DNA from: Catellatospora tritici
Lineage (GTDB): Bacteria > Actinomycetota > Actinomycetes > Mycobacteriales > Micromonosporaceae
Assembly: GCF_019083965.1 (NCBI RefSeq)
Contig: NZ_JAHRCY010000017.1
Location: 1-64,000 of the forward strand
Direction of reading: 5' to 3'
DNA: 64,000 bases
Positions 1 to 7,940 of the stretch are shown here, piece after piece; position 1 is the first letter of the stretch; every line of letters begins with the position of its first letter. Below the pieces are notes generated by a model. That model was not told where the DNA came from. It was given only the letters and a program-made list of their open reading frames with translations, and ran no database searches. The position numbers and the translations under genes were made by a program.

Positions 1-294
1 ACCTACAAGCCGAACATCGCCGACAAGCGCGAGAGCCCGGCCACGCCCCTGGCCCGCGCCCTGGCCAACCTCGGCGCCAAGGTCAGCTTCCACGACCCGT
101 ACGTCCAGCACTGGGACGTCAACGGGGTCGAGGTTCTGCGCGCCGACGACCTCGACGTCGCCGTGGCCGAGGCCGACCTGGTCATCCTCGTCCAGCAGCA
201 CCGCCAGTACGACGTCGACGCCCTGGCGGCGGCGTCCCGCGAGTTCTTCGACACCCGCGGCGTGACCACCGGCGACGACGCGCACCGCCTCTGA
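1..294 (+). CDS. nucleotide-sugar (UDP-sugar) 6-dehydrogenase, C-terminal part
   Basis: The reading frame is open from the first base and ends at TGA 292-294, so only the last 97 residues are present. The opening YKPNIADKRESPA is the start of the C-terminal domain of UDP-glucose/UDP-ManNAc/GDP-mannose dehydrogenases (family pattern YK.n..D.RESPa), and the domain continues with the expected HDPYV and ADLVILVQQH segments. The family oxidises a hexose nucleotide sugar at C6 with NAD+ in the cytosol to supply uronic acids for surface glycans. The motif favours the UDP-ManNAc dehydrogenase branch, but the substrate cannot be fixed from this end. manA follows on the same strand, which fits sugar-nucleotide supply. 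Confidence 0.85.
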   Translation, partial: TYKPNIADKRESPATPLARALANLGAKVSFHDPYVQHWDVNGVEVLRADDLDVAVAEADLVILVQQHRQYDVDALAAASREFFDTRGVTTGDDAHRL

Positions 295-335
295 GCAGGC
301 AGGCTGTCTGAGGTGCCAGGCTATGGGCCTGCTCA
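292..335 (+). terminator. hairpin at the end of the dehydrogenase gene
   Basis: TGAGCAGGC (292-300) and GCCTGCTCA (327-335) form a perfect 9-bp stem that begins in the stop codon. There is no T-run, as is usual in actinobacteria. Function is inferred from position. Confidence 0.4.
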
Positions 336-425
336 CAGCGGCAGGCCCGGCCGCGGCGTCGGCCTTGCCGTCGCGCCGGTGCGGAATCTAATGTCGCTCC
401 CGGTCCGAAGCCGTGCCCGAGGAGT

Positions 426-1583
426 GTGAAGGTGACGCTGTTTGCGCTGCGCTGCGCGGTGCGGCCGTACACCTGGGGCTCGCGGGAGTTCATCGCCGCC
501 CTGCAGGGCCGGTCCGTGCCCAGCGCCGGACCCGAGGCGGAGCTGTGGATCGGGGCCCATCCCGGTGACCCGTCGCGCGACGGCACCGGGCGCGGACTCG
601 ACGAGTTGATCGCGCGGGCGCCGCGGGCACTGCTCGGGGCGGCCGCTGACCGGTTCGGGCCGCGGCTGCCATACCTGATGAAGGTCCTGGCCGCGGCGTC
701 GCCGCTGTCCCTGCAGGCCCACCCCGACCTGGCCCGCGCCCAGGCCGGATACGCCGCCGAGGACGCCGCGGGCGTGGCCCTGGACAGCGCCGCGCGCAGC
801 TACGTCGACCGCAACCACAAGCCAGAACTGCTCGTCGCGCTCACTCCGTTCGACGCGCTGTGCGGCTTCCGGCCGGGCGCGCAGGCGCGGGAACTGCTCA
901 TGGCGGTCGCGTCGCCGCCACTGGACGGGGTGCTCGCGGCGCTGGCGGCGGGCGGGCCCGTCGCGGCGGTCGGGGCGCTGCTCGCGCTGCCCCGCGACAC
1001 CGCCGCCGAGGTGGTCCGGCACGCGTTGGCGCGGGCCGACCGGCTGCCCGCGGCCGAGGCCGCGCTGCTGCGACGGCTGGACGAGGCGTTTCCCGGCGAC
1101 ATCGGCGTGCTGGTGGCACTGTTGCTGACGCACCTGACCCTGGCGCCGGGCGAGGGGCTGTGGGTGCCCGCCGGGGTCATGCACGCCTACGTGCAGGGGG
1201 CCGGGGTCGAGATCATGGCTGCCGGTGACAACGTGCTGCGCGGCGGGTTGACCGCCAAGCACGTCAACGTGCCCGAGCTGCTGGCGGTGCTCGGCGATGG
1301 TTGCGCCGCACCGGTGGTGATCGCGCCCGTCGAGGTGGACGAGGGTGTCACGGCCTGGCCGGCGCCGGTTGAGGACTTCGCGCTGCATCGGGTGACGGTC
1401 GCCGACGGTCGCCGCGAGTTGGCGCCGGGCGGCCCGCGCCTGGTGCTGTGCGTCGCGGGCGAAGTCGTCGTGACAGACGGTGACGGCGAGGTCAGGCTGG
1501 GTTCGGGCGAGGCCGCGTTCGTGGCCGCCGGGCCTGGGTTGGCGCTGTCCGGCACGGGTACGACCTTCGTCGCCTCGGTCTGA
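426..1583 (+). CDS. manA: mannose-6-phosphate isomerase, class I
   Basis: Interconverts fructose-6-P and mannose-6-P in the cytosol, the entry to GDP-mannose for glycans and glycolipids. The 385-aa length is normal for type I PMI. Zinc-site elements are visible: QAHPD near residue 97, NHKPE near 129 and a cupin segment VPAGVMHAYVQG near 245-256 followed by DNVLRGGLTAKHV. The start is ambiguous: GTG 426 sits right against GGAG (421-424), whereas GTG 432 would be 7 nt from it, so the true protein may be two residues shorter. The upstream gene makes or oxidises nucleotide sugars, consistent with a surface-polysaccharide role. Confidence 0.93.
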   Translation: MKVTLFALRCAVRPYTWGSREFIAALQGRSVPSAGPEAELWIGAHPGDPSRDGTGRGLDELIARAPRALLGAAADRFGPRLPYLMKVLAAASPLSLQAHPDLARAQAGYAAEDAAGVALDSAARSYVDRNHKPELLVALTPFDALCGFRPGAQARELLMAVASPPLDGVLAALAAGGPVAAVGALLALPRDTAAEVVRHALARADRLPAAEAALLRRLDEAFPGDIGVLVALLLTHLTLAPGEGLWVPAGVMHAYVQGAGVEIMAAGDNVLRGGLTAKHVNVPELLAVLGDGCAAPVVIAPVEVDEGVTAWPAPVEDFALHRVTVADGRRELAPGGPRLVLCVAGEVVVTDGDGEVRLGSGEAAFVAAGPGLALSGTGTTFVASV

Positions 1584-1683
1584 CCCGACGGCAGTCTGAC
1601 CGCGACGGCAGGCTGACCCCGGCGGCACGGATGGGATGTGTCGGAGTCGGGTGGGTTTGCCCTGGTTGAGTGATGATGGACGC

Positions 1684-2925
1684 ATGGTGTTGCGACGCAT
1701 CCTCAGCAGCCTCGGCTTCGGCGGTGTCGACGTCGACACCGTGCTGTCGACCCCGACCGCCCGGCCGGGCGGTCCGTTCGCCGGGCAGGTACGCCTGCAC
1801 GCGCGCGGCGCCGTCGAGATCGAGTCGATCGAGCTGCTGGTGGTCGCCTCGAGCCCGGCCGGTTCGGGTGAGGTCGAGCTGGCGCGCTTCCCGGTCGCGC
1901 AGCGGCTGGAGCTGGCCGGGGGCGCCGGGCAGGCGGTGGGGTTCCACCTGGTGCTGCCGTACACCGTGCCGGTGACCCTCGTGTACGGCCACCCGATGCC
2001 CGGCATCGGGGTCGGGGCGCGTACGCAGGTGAGCGTGGCGGGTGGGTCGGCCAAGACCGACTTCGACCCGCTCGGCGTCGAGCCCACCGAGATCCACCAG
2101 CGGGTGCTCGACGCGCTGGGCACGATCGGCTGCCGGTTCATCCGCAGCGAGCTGCGTCCCGGCCCGCAGCCGTGGCAGGCGATCACGTTCTACGCGCCCG
2201 TACCGGCCGGACAGCCGGTGGGTCCGCACATCCCGCAGCTGCTCTTCGCCTTCACCGGCGACCCACAGGGCATCACCGTGTACGCCGAACCCGCCGCTCG
2301 TCCCGGGCAGGGCACCACCCACCGGGTCACCGGCGAGCAGGCGCGCGAGCTGGGCGCCGACACCGGCCGCTGGATCGAGTTGGTCGACGGCTGGGTGCGT
2401 GGCGCCCTCGCCGAGCTGGCCAAGGCGCCCGTCGACCAGGGCTCGTTCATGCGCCCGCCCGCCGCCGCGCCCGCCGGTCAGGGCTGGCTGCCGCCGCGCC
2501 ACCCCAACCACGGCTACGCCTACTCCGGGTACGAGGGCTCCGGCGGTTACCGCTACGGCGGCTACCGGCCCGGGATGGGCGGGGCGGTGGTGGCGGGGTT
2601 GGGCGGCGCCGCGCTGGGCTTCCTCGGCGGCATGGTCATGGGCGAGATGATCCACGACGCGCTGACCCCCGACGTGACCGGCGACGCCGCCGGTGCCGCT
2701 GCCGACCCTGGCCCAGAGCAGGGCACGGACCAGGGCGGCGACACGGCGTCGGCGTTCGAGGGCGGCTCCGACCCGAACAACTATGAGGTGACCGGCGACG
2801 AGTTCAACCAGGGCGGGTTCGAGACCGACGGCTTCGGCGCGGGAGGCTACGACCCGGGCGGTTACGACCCCGGCATGAACGACTTCGGCGACTTCGGCGG
2901 TGACTTCGGCGGCGGAGACTTCTGA
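1684..2925 (+). CDS. Spo0M-family sporulation-control protein with Gly/Asp/Tyr-rich tail
   Basis: Residues 1-240 or so match the SpoOM fold (arrestin-like beta sandwich): short N-terminal helix MVLRRILSSLGFG, then VDTVLSTPTARPGGPFAGQV, and a conserved core with EIHQRVLDALGTIGC. In Bacillus, Spo0M affects sporulation and cell-envelope or division behaviour; the actinobacterial role is unknown. The tail is unusual: a glycine-zipper hydrophobic stretch near residues 298-325 (GAVVAGLGGAALGFLGGMVM), then a low-complexity acidic region rich in GGYD and DFGG repeats. The open frame extends upstream to 1636, but ATG 1684 gives the canonical N-terminus. Confidence 0.85.
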   Translation: MVLRRILSSLGFGGVDVDTVLSTPTARPGGPFAGQVRLHARGAVEIESIELLVVASSPAGSGEVELARFPVAQRLELAGGAGQAVGFHLVLPYTVPVTLVYGHPMPGIGVGARTQVSVAGGSAKTDFDPLGVEPTEIHQRVLDALGTIGCRFIRSELRPGPQPWQAITFYAPVPAGQPVGPHIPQLLFAFTGDPQGITVYAEPAARPGQGTTHRVTGEQARELGADTGRWIELVDGWVRGALAELAKAPVDQGSFMRPPAAAPAGQGWLPPRHPNHGYAYSGYEGSGGYRYGGYRPGMGGAVVAGLGGAALGFLGGMVMGEMIHDALTPDVTGDAAGAAADPGPEQGTDQGGDTASAFEGGSDPNNYEVTGDEFNQGGFETDGFGAGGYDPGGYDPGMNDFGDFGGDFGGGDF

Positions 2926-2933
2926 CCGCCCCC

Positions 2934-3149
2934 TCAGCGGCGGACCTGGAGGGTGGCCAGGAGGGTGGCGGTGGCGGCCGCGACAGCGGCGACGGCCTCG
3001 TCGAAGGCCTGGGCGTTGTGGGCGGCCGGGGCGCGGAAACCGGAGATCTTGCGGACGTACTGCAGGGCGGCGGCCTGCACGTCCTGCTCGGTGACGATCT
3101 CCTGGAACGGCGGGCGAAGGGTCTTGATGCTGCGGCACATGGTAGCCAT
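2934..3149 (-). CDS. DUF2277 family protein
   Basis: A 71-aa protein whose core MCRSIKTLRPPF ... AALQYVRKISGFRAP matches the small DUF2277 family, widespread in actinobacteria and of unknown function. ATG 3149 (MATMCRS) has GAGGG 4-5 nt upstream; ATG 3140 (MCRSIK) is the usual family start and is equally possible. It is convergent with the Spo0M gene and its start lies 26 bp from the divergent membrane-protein gene, so the two share a very short promoter region. Confidence 0.8.
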   Translation of the reverse strand: MATMCRSIKTLRPPFQEIVTEQDVQAAALQYVRKISGFRAPAAHNAQAFDEAVAAVAAATATLLATLQVRR

Positions 3150-3175
3150 TGTCCCTCGCTGGGCATCATGGACGA

Positions 3176-4033
3176 GTGACCGCACCAGCCGACCTCTCCG
3201 TCGCCCGGCCTGCCTCCGTACGCGTGCTGGCGGCGTTGCTGGTGCTCACCGCGCTGGTCACCGCCGCCGTCGAGTGGCTGAACTGGTACTACGCCGAGGA
3301 CGGGGGCTACGGGCTGTTCGTCCGCACCGGGTGGGCGCTGCTGCGGGCGCTCGGGTTCCTGGTGTTGATCTGGCACGTGTGGGCGGGGCGGCCCGGGGCG
3401 GCGCCGTTCGGGCTCATCCTGTGCATGACCACGATCTTCTCGGTGGCGCGGCTGGTCGTACCGAAGCGGGGCTATCCGCCGCTGCCCGGCGTGATCGGGT
3501 TCGGTGTGGTCACGCTGCTGTGCCTGCTGGTCATCGCGCTGCTGTATCGCTCGACGGGCGTGGCCGGGCATCTGAGCAGGCCGCGTGCCCGGTGGGTGGT
3601 GGACCGCGACGGGATCAACCGCAAGGTCGTCGAGACCCGGCCGCAGGTCGCCGGATGGCTGATCACGGCGCGGGTCGCGTCGTTCAGCTACAGCGCGCTG
3701 ATGCTGGTGGCGTGCGCGGTCGCGTTCGGGCCGGTGTTCGACGGCCGGTTGGCGCAACTGCCGCTCGTGCTGGTCTGGCTGCTGCTGGCGCTGGGGATCA
3801 GCTACGTGACGTTGTTCGCGACGTACTTCCTGCTCAAGGGCAAGGGGTGGGCCCGGCTGATGCTGGTGGCGCTCACCGTGTTCGTGCTGGTGGTGCACCT
3901 GCCGCTGTGCTGGTGGCTGCTGGGCATGGACGGGTTGGTCCGTGAGGGCGGGCCACTGCTGGTGGCGGCGCTGCTCACCCTGTACGGCCTCTGGCGCGCG
4001 GGCCGCAATGGCCGCACCCCGGCCACCGCGTGA
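3176..4033 (+). CDS. multi-pass membrane protein of unknown function
   Basis: I do not recognise a specific family. The 285-aa product has roughly seven or eight hydrophobic segments: near residues 13-35, 52-75, 84-100, 110-130, 160-185, 195-220, 228-250 and 258-275. A basic cytoplasmic-looking loop lies around residues 132-155. GTG 3176 starts just before the first membrane segment; an upstream in-frame start at 3149 lies inside the divergent DUF2277 gene and is unlikely. The next feature downstream is a 60-nt palindromic repeat, then a convergent AraC-type gene. Confidence 0.7.
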   Translation: MTAPADLSVARPASVRVLAALLVLTALVTAAVEWLNWYYAEDGGYGLFVRTGWALLRALGFLVLIWHVWAGRPGAAPFGLILCMTTIFSVARLVVPKRGYPPLPGVIGFGVVTLLCLLVIALLYRSTGVAGHLSRPRARWVVDRDGINRKVVETRPQVAGWLITARVASFSYSALMLVACAVAFGPVFDGRLAQLPLVLVWLLLALGISYVTLFATYFLLKGKGWARLMLVALTVFVLVVHLPLCWWLLGMDGLVREGGPLLVAALLTLYGLWRAGRNGRTPATA

Positions 4034-4122
4034 CACCCGCGCCCCCGCGCTCCACGTGACCGTCCGCCCTCCGCGTGACGCCCCCCGCCCCCCGCCCCCG
4101 CGCTCCGCGCCGTTGGGAGGGT

Positions 4123-4182
4123 GCAGTTTCGGGGAAAGTGCACGAATCTTGGCCGCTATTCCAGCACTTTCCCCGAAACTGC
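4123..4182 (+). repeat. family A palindromic repeat, copy 1
   Basis: Two perfect inverted 19-nt arms, GCAGTTTCGGGGAAAGTGC at 4123-4141 and its reverse complement at 4164-4182, flank a 22-nt centre that carries GAATC, GGCC and ATTC. Each arm is itself nearly palindromic (TTTC-GGG-GAAA). It lies between convergent genes, so it could terminate both, but copies elsewhere sit in other contexts. Four further copies of exactly the same length occur at 40479, 54739, 61062 and 62144. Confidence 0.9.
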
Positions 4183-4187
4183 TGCGA

Positions 4188-5198
4188 TCAAGGCGCGAGG
4201 GTCGGGGTCGGGGTCGGGGTCGGGTCGGGGGAAGGGCTGGTGGTGGGGCGGAAGGTGCGGCGGTAGGCGAGCGGGGCGGTGCCGATGCTGGCGCGCAGGT
4301 GCTGGCGCATGGAGACGGCGGTGCCGAACCCGGCCCGCTCGGCGACCTGGTCGACGGTCAGATCGGTGCTCTCCAGCAGGTGGCGGGCGTGTTCGACGCG
4401 CTGGCCGGTGAGCCAGCGGCCGGGGCTCAGCCCGGTCTCCTCGCGGAAGCGACGGGTGAACGTGCGTACGCTCATCCGCGCGTGGCGGGCCAGCTGGGGC
4501 AGGTCGAGCGACTCACCGAGCCGCTGCAGCGCCCAGGCGCGGGTGGAGGCGGTGGAGGCGTCCCCGGCCTCGGGCAGCGGGCGTTCGATGAACTGGGACT
4601 GGCCGCCGTCGCGCCACGGCGCCACGACGCTGCGCCGGGCGGCCCGGTTGGCGACCTCGGTGCCGTGGTCGCGCCGCACCACGTGCAGGCACAGGTCGAG
4701 CCCGGCGGCGACCCCAGCCGAGGTCAGGATGTCGCCGTCGTCGATGAACAGCACGTCGGCGTCCAGTTGGACCTGCGGGAACATGGCCCGGAACAGGTCG
4801 GCGTAGGCCCAGTGGGTGGCGGCGGGGCGGCCGTCGAGCAGCCCGGCCGCGGCCAGCGCGAACGCGCCGGTGCAGATGGACATGATCCGGGCCCGCCCGG
4901 CGACCCGGCGGACGGCCGCCAGCGCGGGGTGGTCGGGGTCGAGGCGGACGTGTTCGCGGAACAGGCCGGGGAGGATGACCGTGTCGGCCCAGTCGAGCAG
5001 TTCCAGGCCGTGCTTCGGGACGATGTCGTAGCCGCCGCTGCTGTGCACCGGGGCGGCGCCGGGGGTGCACACGCGCACCTCGTAGAGGCGGTTGCCGTCG
5101 GGGTCCGTGGCGCTGTTGAAGACCTGCGTGGGGATGCCGAGGTCGAGCGCGACCACGCCGTCGAAGGCGAGGACGGCGACGCGGTGCGGTCGGTCCAT
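4188..5198 (-). CDS. GlxA-type AraC-family transcriptional regulator (DJ-1/PfpI domain + HTH)
   Basis: The N-terminal ~190 residues are a DJ-1/PfpI-like amidase fold (HRVAVLAFDGVVALDLGIP; MSICTGAFALAAAGLLDGR; THWAYADLF), with the nucleophile-elbow Cys in SICTGAF. The C-terminal ~100 residues are an AraC HTH pair (LARHARMSVRTFTRRFREE; VDQVAERAGFGTAVSMRQH). Such proteins regulate amine, formaldehyde or metabolite-transport genes. ATG 5198 is the family start; the extra 31 codons upstream overlap the divergent promoter. The C-terminus ends in a Thr-Pro run encoded by a GGGGTC repeat (4202-4235) that abuts repeat copy A1. The likely target is the divergent MFS gene 93 bp away. Confidence 0.88.
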   Translation of the reverse strand: MDRPHRVAVLAFDGVVALDLGIPTQVFNSATDPDGNRLYEVRVCTPGAAPVHSSGGYDIVPKHGLELLDWADTVILPGLFREHVRLDPDHPALAAVRRVAGRARIMSICTGAFALAAAGLLDGRPAATHWAYADLFRAMFPQVQLDADVLFIDDGDILTSAGVAAGLDLCLHVVRRDHGTEVANRAARRSVVAPWRDGGQSQFIERPLPEAGDASTASTRAWALQRLGESLDLPQLARHARMSVRTFTRRFREETGLSPGRWLTGQRVEHARHLLESTDLTVDQVAERAGFGTAVSMRQHLRASIGTAPLAYRRTFRPTTSPSPDPTPTPTPTLAP

Positions 5199-5291
5199 AC
5201 CGTCGATGATGCCACGCACGTGGCCGGATGTTTTCGGATAGTGGCAATCAGGCCACTGGTCGCCCGCGCCCGCCCCTCGCATGATGATCAC

Positions 5292-6587
5292 GTGACATTG
5301 CTGGAAAGCCGCGTCAAGCGGGTCAGAAGTCAGAACGTCGCCTGGGCGGTGGCGGCGGTCGCATTGGTGGCGATCGTCGGTTCGGCCGGGTTCCGGGCCA
5401 CCCCAGGCGTGCTCATCGAGCCGCTGCGGCAGGAGTTCGGCTGGTCGCGCGGCACCATCTCGGCGGCGGTATCGATCAACCTGGTGCTGTTCGGGCTCAC
5501 CTCACCGTTCGCCGCCGCGCTGATGGAGCGCTTCGGCATGCGCAAGGTCGTGGCGGCGGCGATGCTGCTGGTCGCCACGGGCAGCGGCCTGACCGTGTTC
5601 ATGAACGCCGGCTGGCAGCTCATTCTCTGCTGGGGCGTGCTGGTCGGGCTGGGCACCGGGTCGATGGCGCTGGCGTTCGTGGCCACGTTCACCGGCCGCT
5701 GGTTCATCAAGCACCGCGGTGTGGTGACCGGCATCCTGACCGCCGGTGGCGCGACCGGCCAGCTGATCTTCCTGCCGTTGCTGGCGAACCTGGTCGCGCA
5801 CCACGACTGGCGCGTCGCGGCGCTGACGGTGGCCGGGTCGGCGCTGCTGGTGGTGCCGCTGGTGCTGTGGCTGCTGCGCGACAATCCGGCCGAACTGGGC
5901 GTGCTGCCGTACGGCGCCGACCCGGCCGAACCGGTGGCACCGGCGCCCGCGCCGACCGGGGCGGCCCGGCGGGCCGTGGGGGCGCTGCGCGACGCGGCCC
6001 GTACCAAAACGTTCTGGCTGCTCGCGGCCGGGTTCGCCATCTGCGGCGCGACCACCAACGGCCTGGTCGGCACGCACTTCATCCCCGCCGCGCACGACCA
6101 CGGCATGCCCAGCACCACGGCGGCGGGGCTGCTCGCGCTGGTCGGCATCTTCGACATCGCCGGTACGGTGCTGTCGGGCTGGCTGACCGACCGGTTCGAC
6201 CCGCGCAAGCTGCTCGGCGCCTACTACGGCCTGCGCGGCCTGTCGCTGCTGGTGCTGCCGAGCCTGTTCGCGGCCGACCCGCACCCCAGCATGCTGGTGT
6301 TCGTCATCTTCTACGGGCTGGACTGGGTGGCCACGGTGCCGCCGACGATCGCGCTGTGCCGCCAGGCGTTCGGCGCGGCGGCGCCCATCGTGTTCGGGTG
6401 GGTCTTCGCCTCGCACCAGCTCGGCGCGGCGGCGGTCGCGTTCGTGGCGGGCGTGGTCCGGGACCAGTCGGGCACGTACGCGGGGGCGATCTACGTGGCG
6501 GGGCTGCTGTCGCTGGTGGCGACGGGCCTGTCGCTGGCGGTCCGGCGCCCCGGTGAGGTGCGCCGCTGGCGCCTGGCCCGCGCCTGA
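5292..6587 (+). CDS. MFS transporter (monocarboxylate/oxalate-type)
   Basis: A 431-aa protein with 12 predicted membrane segments and the typical long central loop (near residues 205-240). The N-terminal pattern FRATPGVLIEPLRQEFGWSR is characteristic of MFS members related to the OFA/MCT branch, which move small carboxylates. GTG 5292 begins MTLLESRV and lies opposite the divergent AraC-type regulator, which probably controls it. The frame is open far upstream (to 3942), but that part overlaps other genes and the repeat. The substrate cannot be told from sequence. Confidence 0.85.
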   Translation: MTLLESRVKRVRSQNVAWAVAAVALVAIVGSAGFRATPGVLIEPLRQEFGWSRGTISAAVSINLVLFGLTSPFAAALMERFGMRKVVAAAMLLVATGSGLTVFMNAGWQLILCWGVLVGLGTGSMALAFVATFTGRWFIKHRGVVTGILTAGGATGQLIFLPLLANLVAHHDWRVAALTVAGSALLVVPLVLWLLRDNPAELGVLPYGADPAEPVAPAPAPTGAARRAVGALRDAARTKTFWLLAAGFAICGATTNGLVGTHFIPAAHDHGMPSTTAAGLLALVGIFDIAGTVLSGWLTDRFDPRKLLGAYYGLRGLSLLVLPSLFAADPHPSMLVFVIFYGLDWVATVPPTIALCRQAFGAAAPIVFGWVFASHQLGAAAVAFVAGVVRDQSGTYAGAIYVAGLLSLVATGLSLAVRRPGEVRRWRLARA

Positions 6588-6614
6588 CCCCGCCCCCACC
6601 CTGTCCCCAACCCT

Positions 6615-6655
6615 GTCCTCACCCCGGTTGTCGATCACGGTGCCGGGGTGGGGAC
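6615..6655 (+). terminator. hairpin after the MFS gene
   Basis: GTCCTCACCCCGG (6615-6627) and CCGGGGTGGGGAC (6643-6655) pair over 13 bp with one mismatch, 28 bp past the MFS stop and before the next transcription unit. Read as a GC-type intrinsic terminator. Confidence 0.5.
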
Positions 6656-6731
6656 ACGCCGTCGAACCCGGCCATAAGTTCATGATCAACGGGAACCAGG
6701 TGTGGGAGAGGGCGGGTGGGGGTAAACAGAA

Positions 6732-7940
6732 GTGGTGAGAACCACGCTGGTCAAGGGCGGTGACAGTACGCCCGAACGTTTCGGCAGGGTGCAGAACACC
6801 CTGCTCGGCTCCGGGTCCGCACCGTTGCGGATCGCGATGGTGGCGCCACCGTACTTCGACATCCCACCCGCCGCGTACGGCGGCATCGAGGCTGTCATCG
6901 CCGACCTCAGCAACGCCCTGGTCGAACTCGGTCACAAGGTGACCCTGATCGCGGCCGGACATGACGGCACCCAGGCCCGGTTCTGGCAGGTCTGGGAAGA
7001 GGCGGTGCCGGAGCGGCTGGGCGAGCCCGGCCCGGAGATCATCTACGCGGCGCTGTCGCGCCGGGTGGTGGAGAACCTCGCCGCGGCGGGCGAGGTGGAC
7101 GTGGTGCACGACCACACCTTCGCCGGTCCGCTGAACGCCCCGGCGTACGAGCTGCTTGGCCTGCCCACCATCGCGACCGTGCACGGGCCGGTCGACTCCG
7201 AGCTGCGCGGCTACTACCAGACCCTGGACCGCGATCTCTCCCTGGTGGCGATCAGCCGCCGCCAGCGCTCACTGGCACCGGAGCTGAACTGGCTCGACAC
7301 GGTGTACAACGGGCTCAACCCGAACGACTGGCCGTTCCAGGAGCGCAAGGGCGACTACGCCCTGTTCCTGGGCCGGTTCAACGCGGACAAGGGCGCGCAC
7401 ACCGCGATCGAGGCCGCGCACCGGGCCGGACTGCCGCTGATCCTGGCGGGCAAGTGCGCCGAGCCCGAGGAGAAGGAGTACTTCGCCAAGGAGGTCGAGC
7501 CGCGGCTGGGCCCCGACGACCGGATGATCGGCGTCGCCGACGCCGCGCGCAAGCGCGAGCTGCTGACCAACGCCCGCTGCCTGCTGTTCCCGGTGCAGTG
7601 GGAGGAGCCGTTCGGCATGGTCATGATCGAGTCGATGGTGTGCGGGACGCCCGTGGTGGCGCTGCGTGCCGGTGCCGTGCCCGAGGTCGTTGAGCCCGGC
7701 GTGAGCGGACTGATCTGCGACGACCCCGACGAACTGCCCCAGGCGCTGGTCGACGTGGCCCAACTGGACCCCCGGGCCTGCCGCGAGCACGTCGTGCGCG
7801 GGTTCAGCGCGACCCGGATGGCGGTCGGCTACGCGCGGGCGTACCGGGCGGCGCTGGCGCGCAAGCAGCGGCCGCAGGCAGCCGCACGCGGAGCAGCCCG
7901 TATGGCGGTCCGCGCCAGCCGACTCACCCCCGGAAGGTGA
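6732..7940 (+). CDS. glycosyltransferase family 4 protein
   Basis: A 402-aa GT-B fold enzyme. The N-terminal MVAPPYFDIPPAAYGGIE with the acceptor-domain glycine loop and the C-terminal EEPFGMVMIESMVCGTP (near residues 290-308, the E-x7-E nucleotide-sugar site) are GT4 signatures. It probably transfers a sugar from a nucleotide sugar with retention, on the cytosolic side of the membrane. The start is uncertain: GTG 6732 or GTG 6735 (GGGGGT lies 9-13 nt upstream) gives a ~34-residue leader before the canonical start of the fold. It overlaps the glucosidase-like gene by 4 bp (GTGA), so the two are translationally coupled. Confidence 0.88.
   Translation: MVRTTLVKGGDSTPERFGRVQNTLLGSGSAPLRIAMVAPPYFDIPPAAYGGIEAVIADLSNALVELGHKVTLIAAGHDGTQARFWQVWEEAVPERLGEPGPEIIYAALSRRVVENLAAAGEVDVVHDHTFAGPLNAPAYELLGLPTIATVHGPVDSELRGYYQTLDRDLSLVAISRRQRSLAPELNWLDTVYNGLNPNDWPFQERKGDYALFLGRFNADKGAHTAIEAAHRAGLPLILAGKCAEPEEKEYFAKEVEPRLGPDDRMIGVADAARKRELLTNARCLLFPVQWEEPFGMVMIESMVCGTPVVALRAGAVPEVVEPGVSGLICDDPDELPQALVDVAQLDPRACREHVVRGFSATRMAVGYARAYRAALARKQRPQAAARGAARMAVRASRLTPGR

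Noticed and set aside
4123..4182. Family A repeat as a plain transcription terminator
   Set aside because: The same 60-nt element occurs in a divergent promoter region and between functionally linked genes, with a conserved centre that a terminator does not need.
3942..5291. Extended N-terminus of the MFS gene up to 3942
   Set aside because: It would cross the previous gene's end, a palindromic repeat and the whole AraC-type gene.
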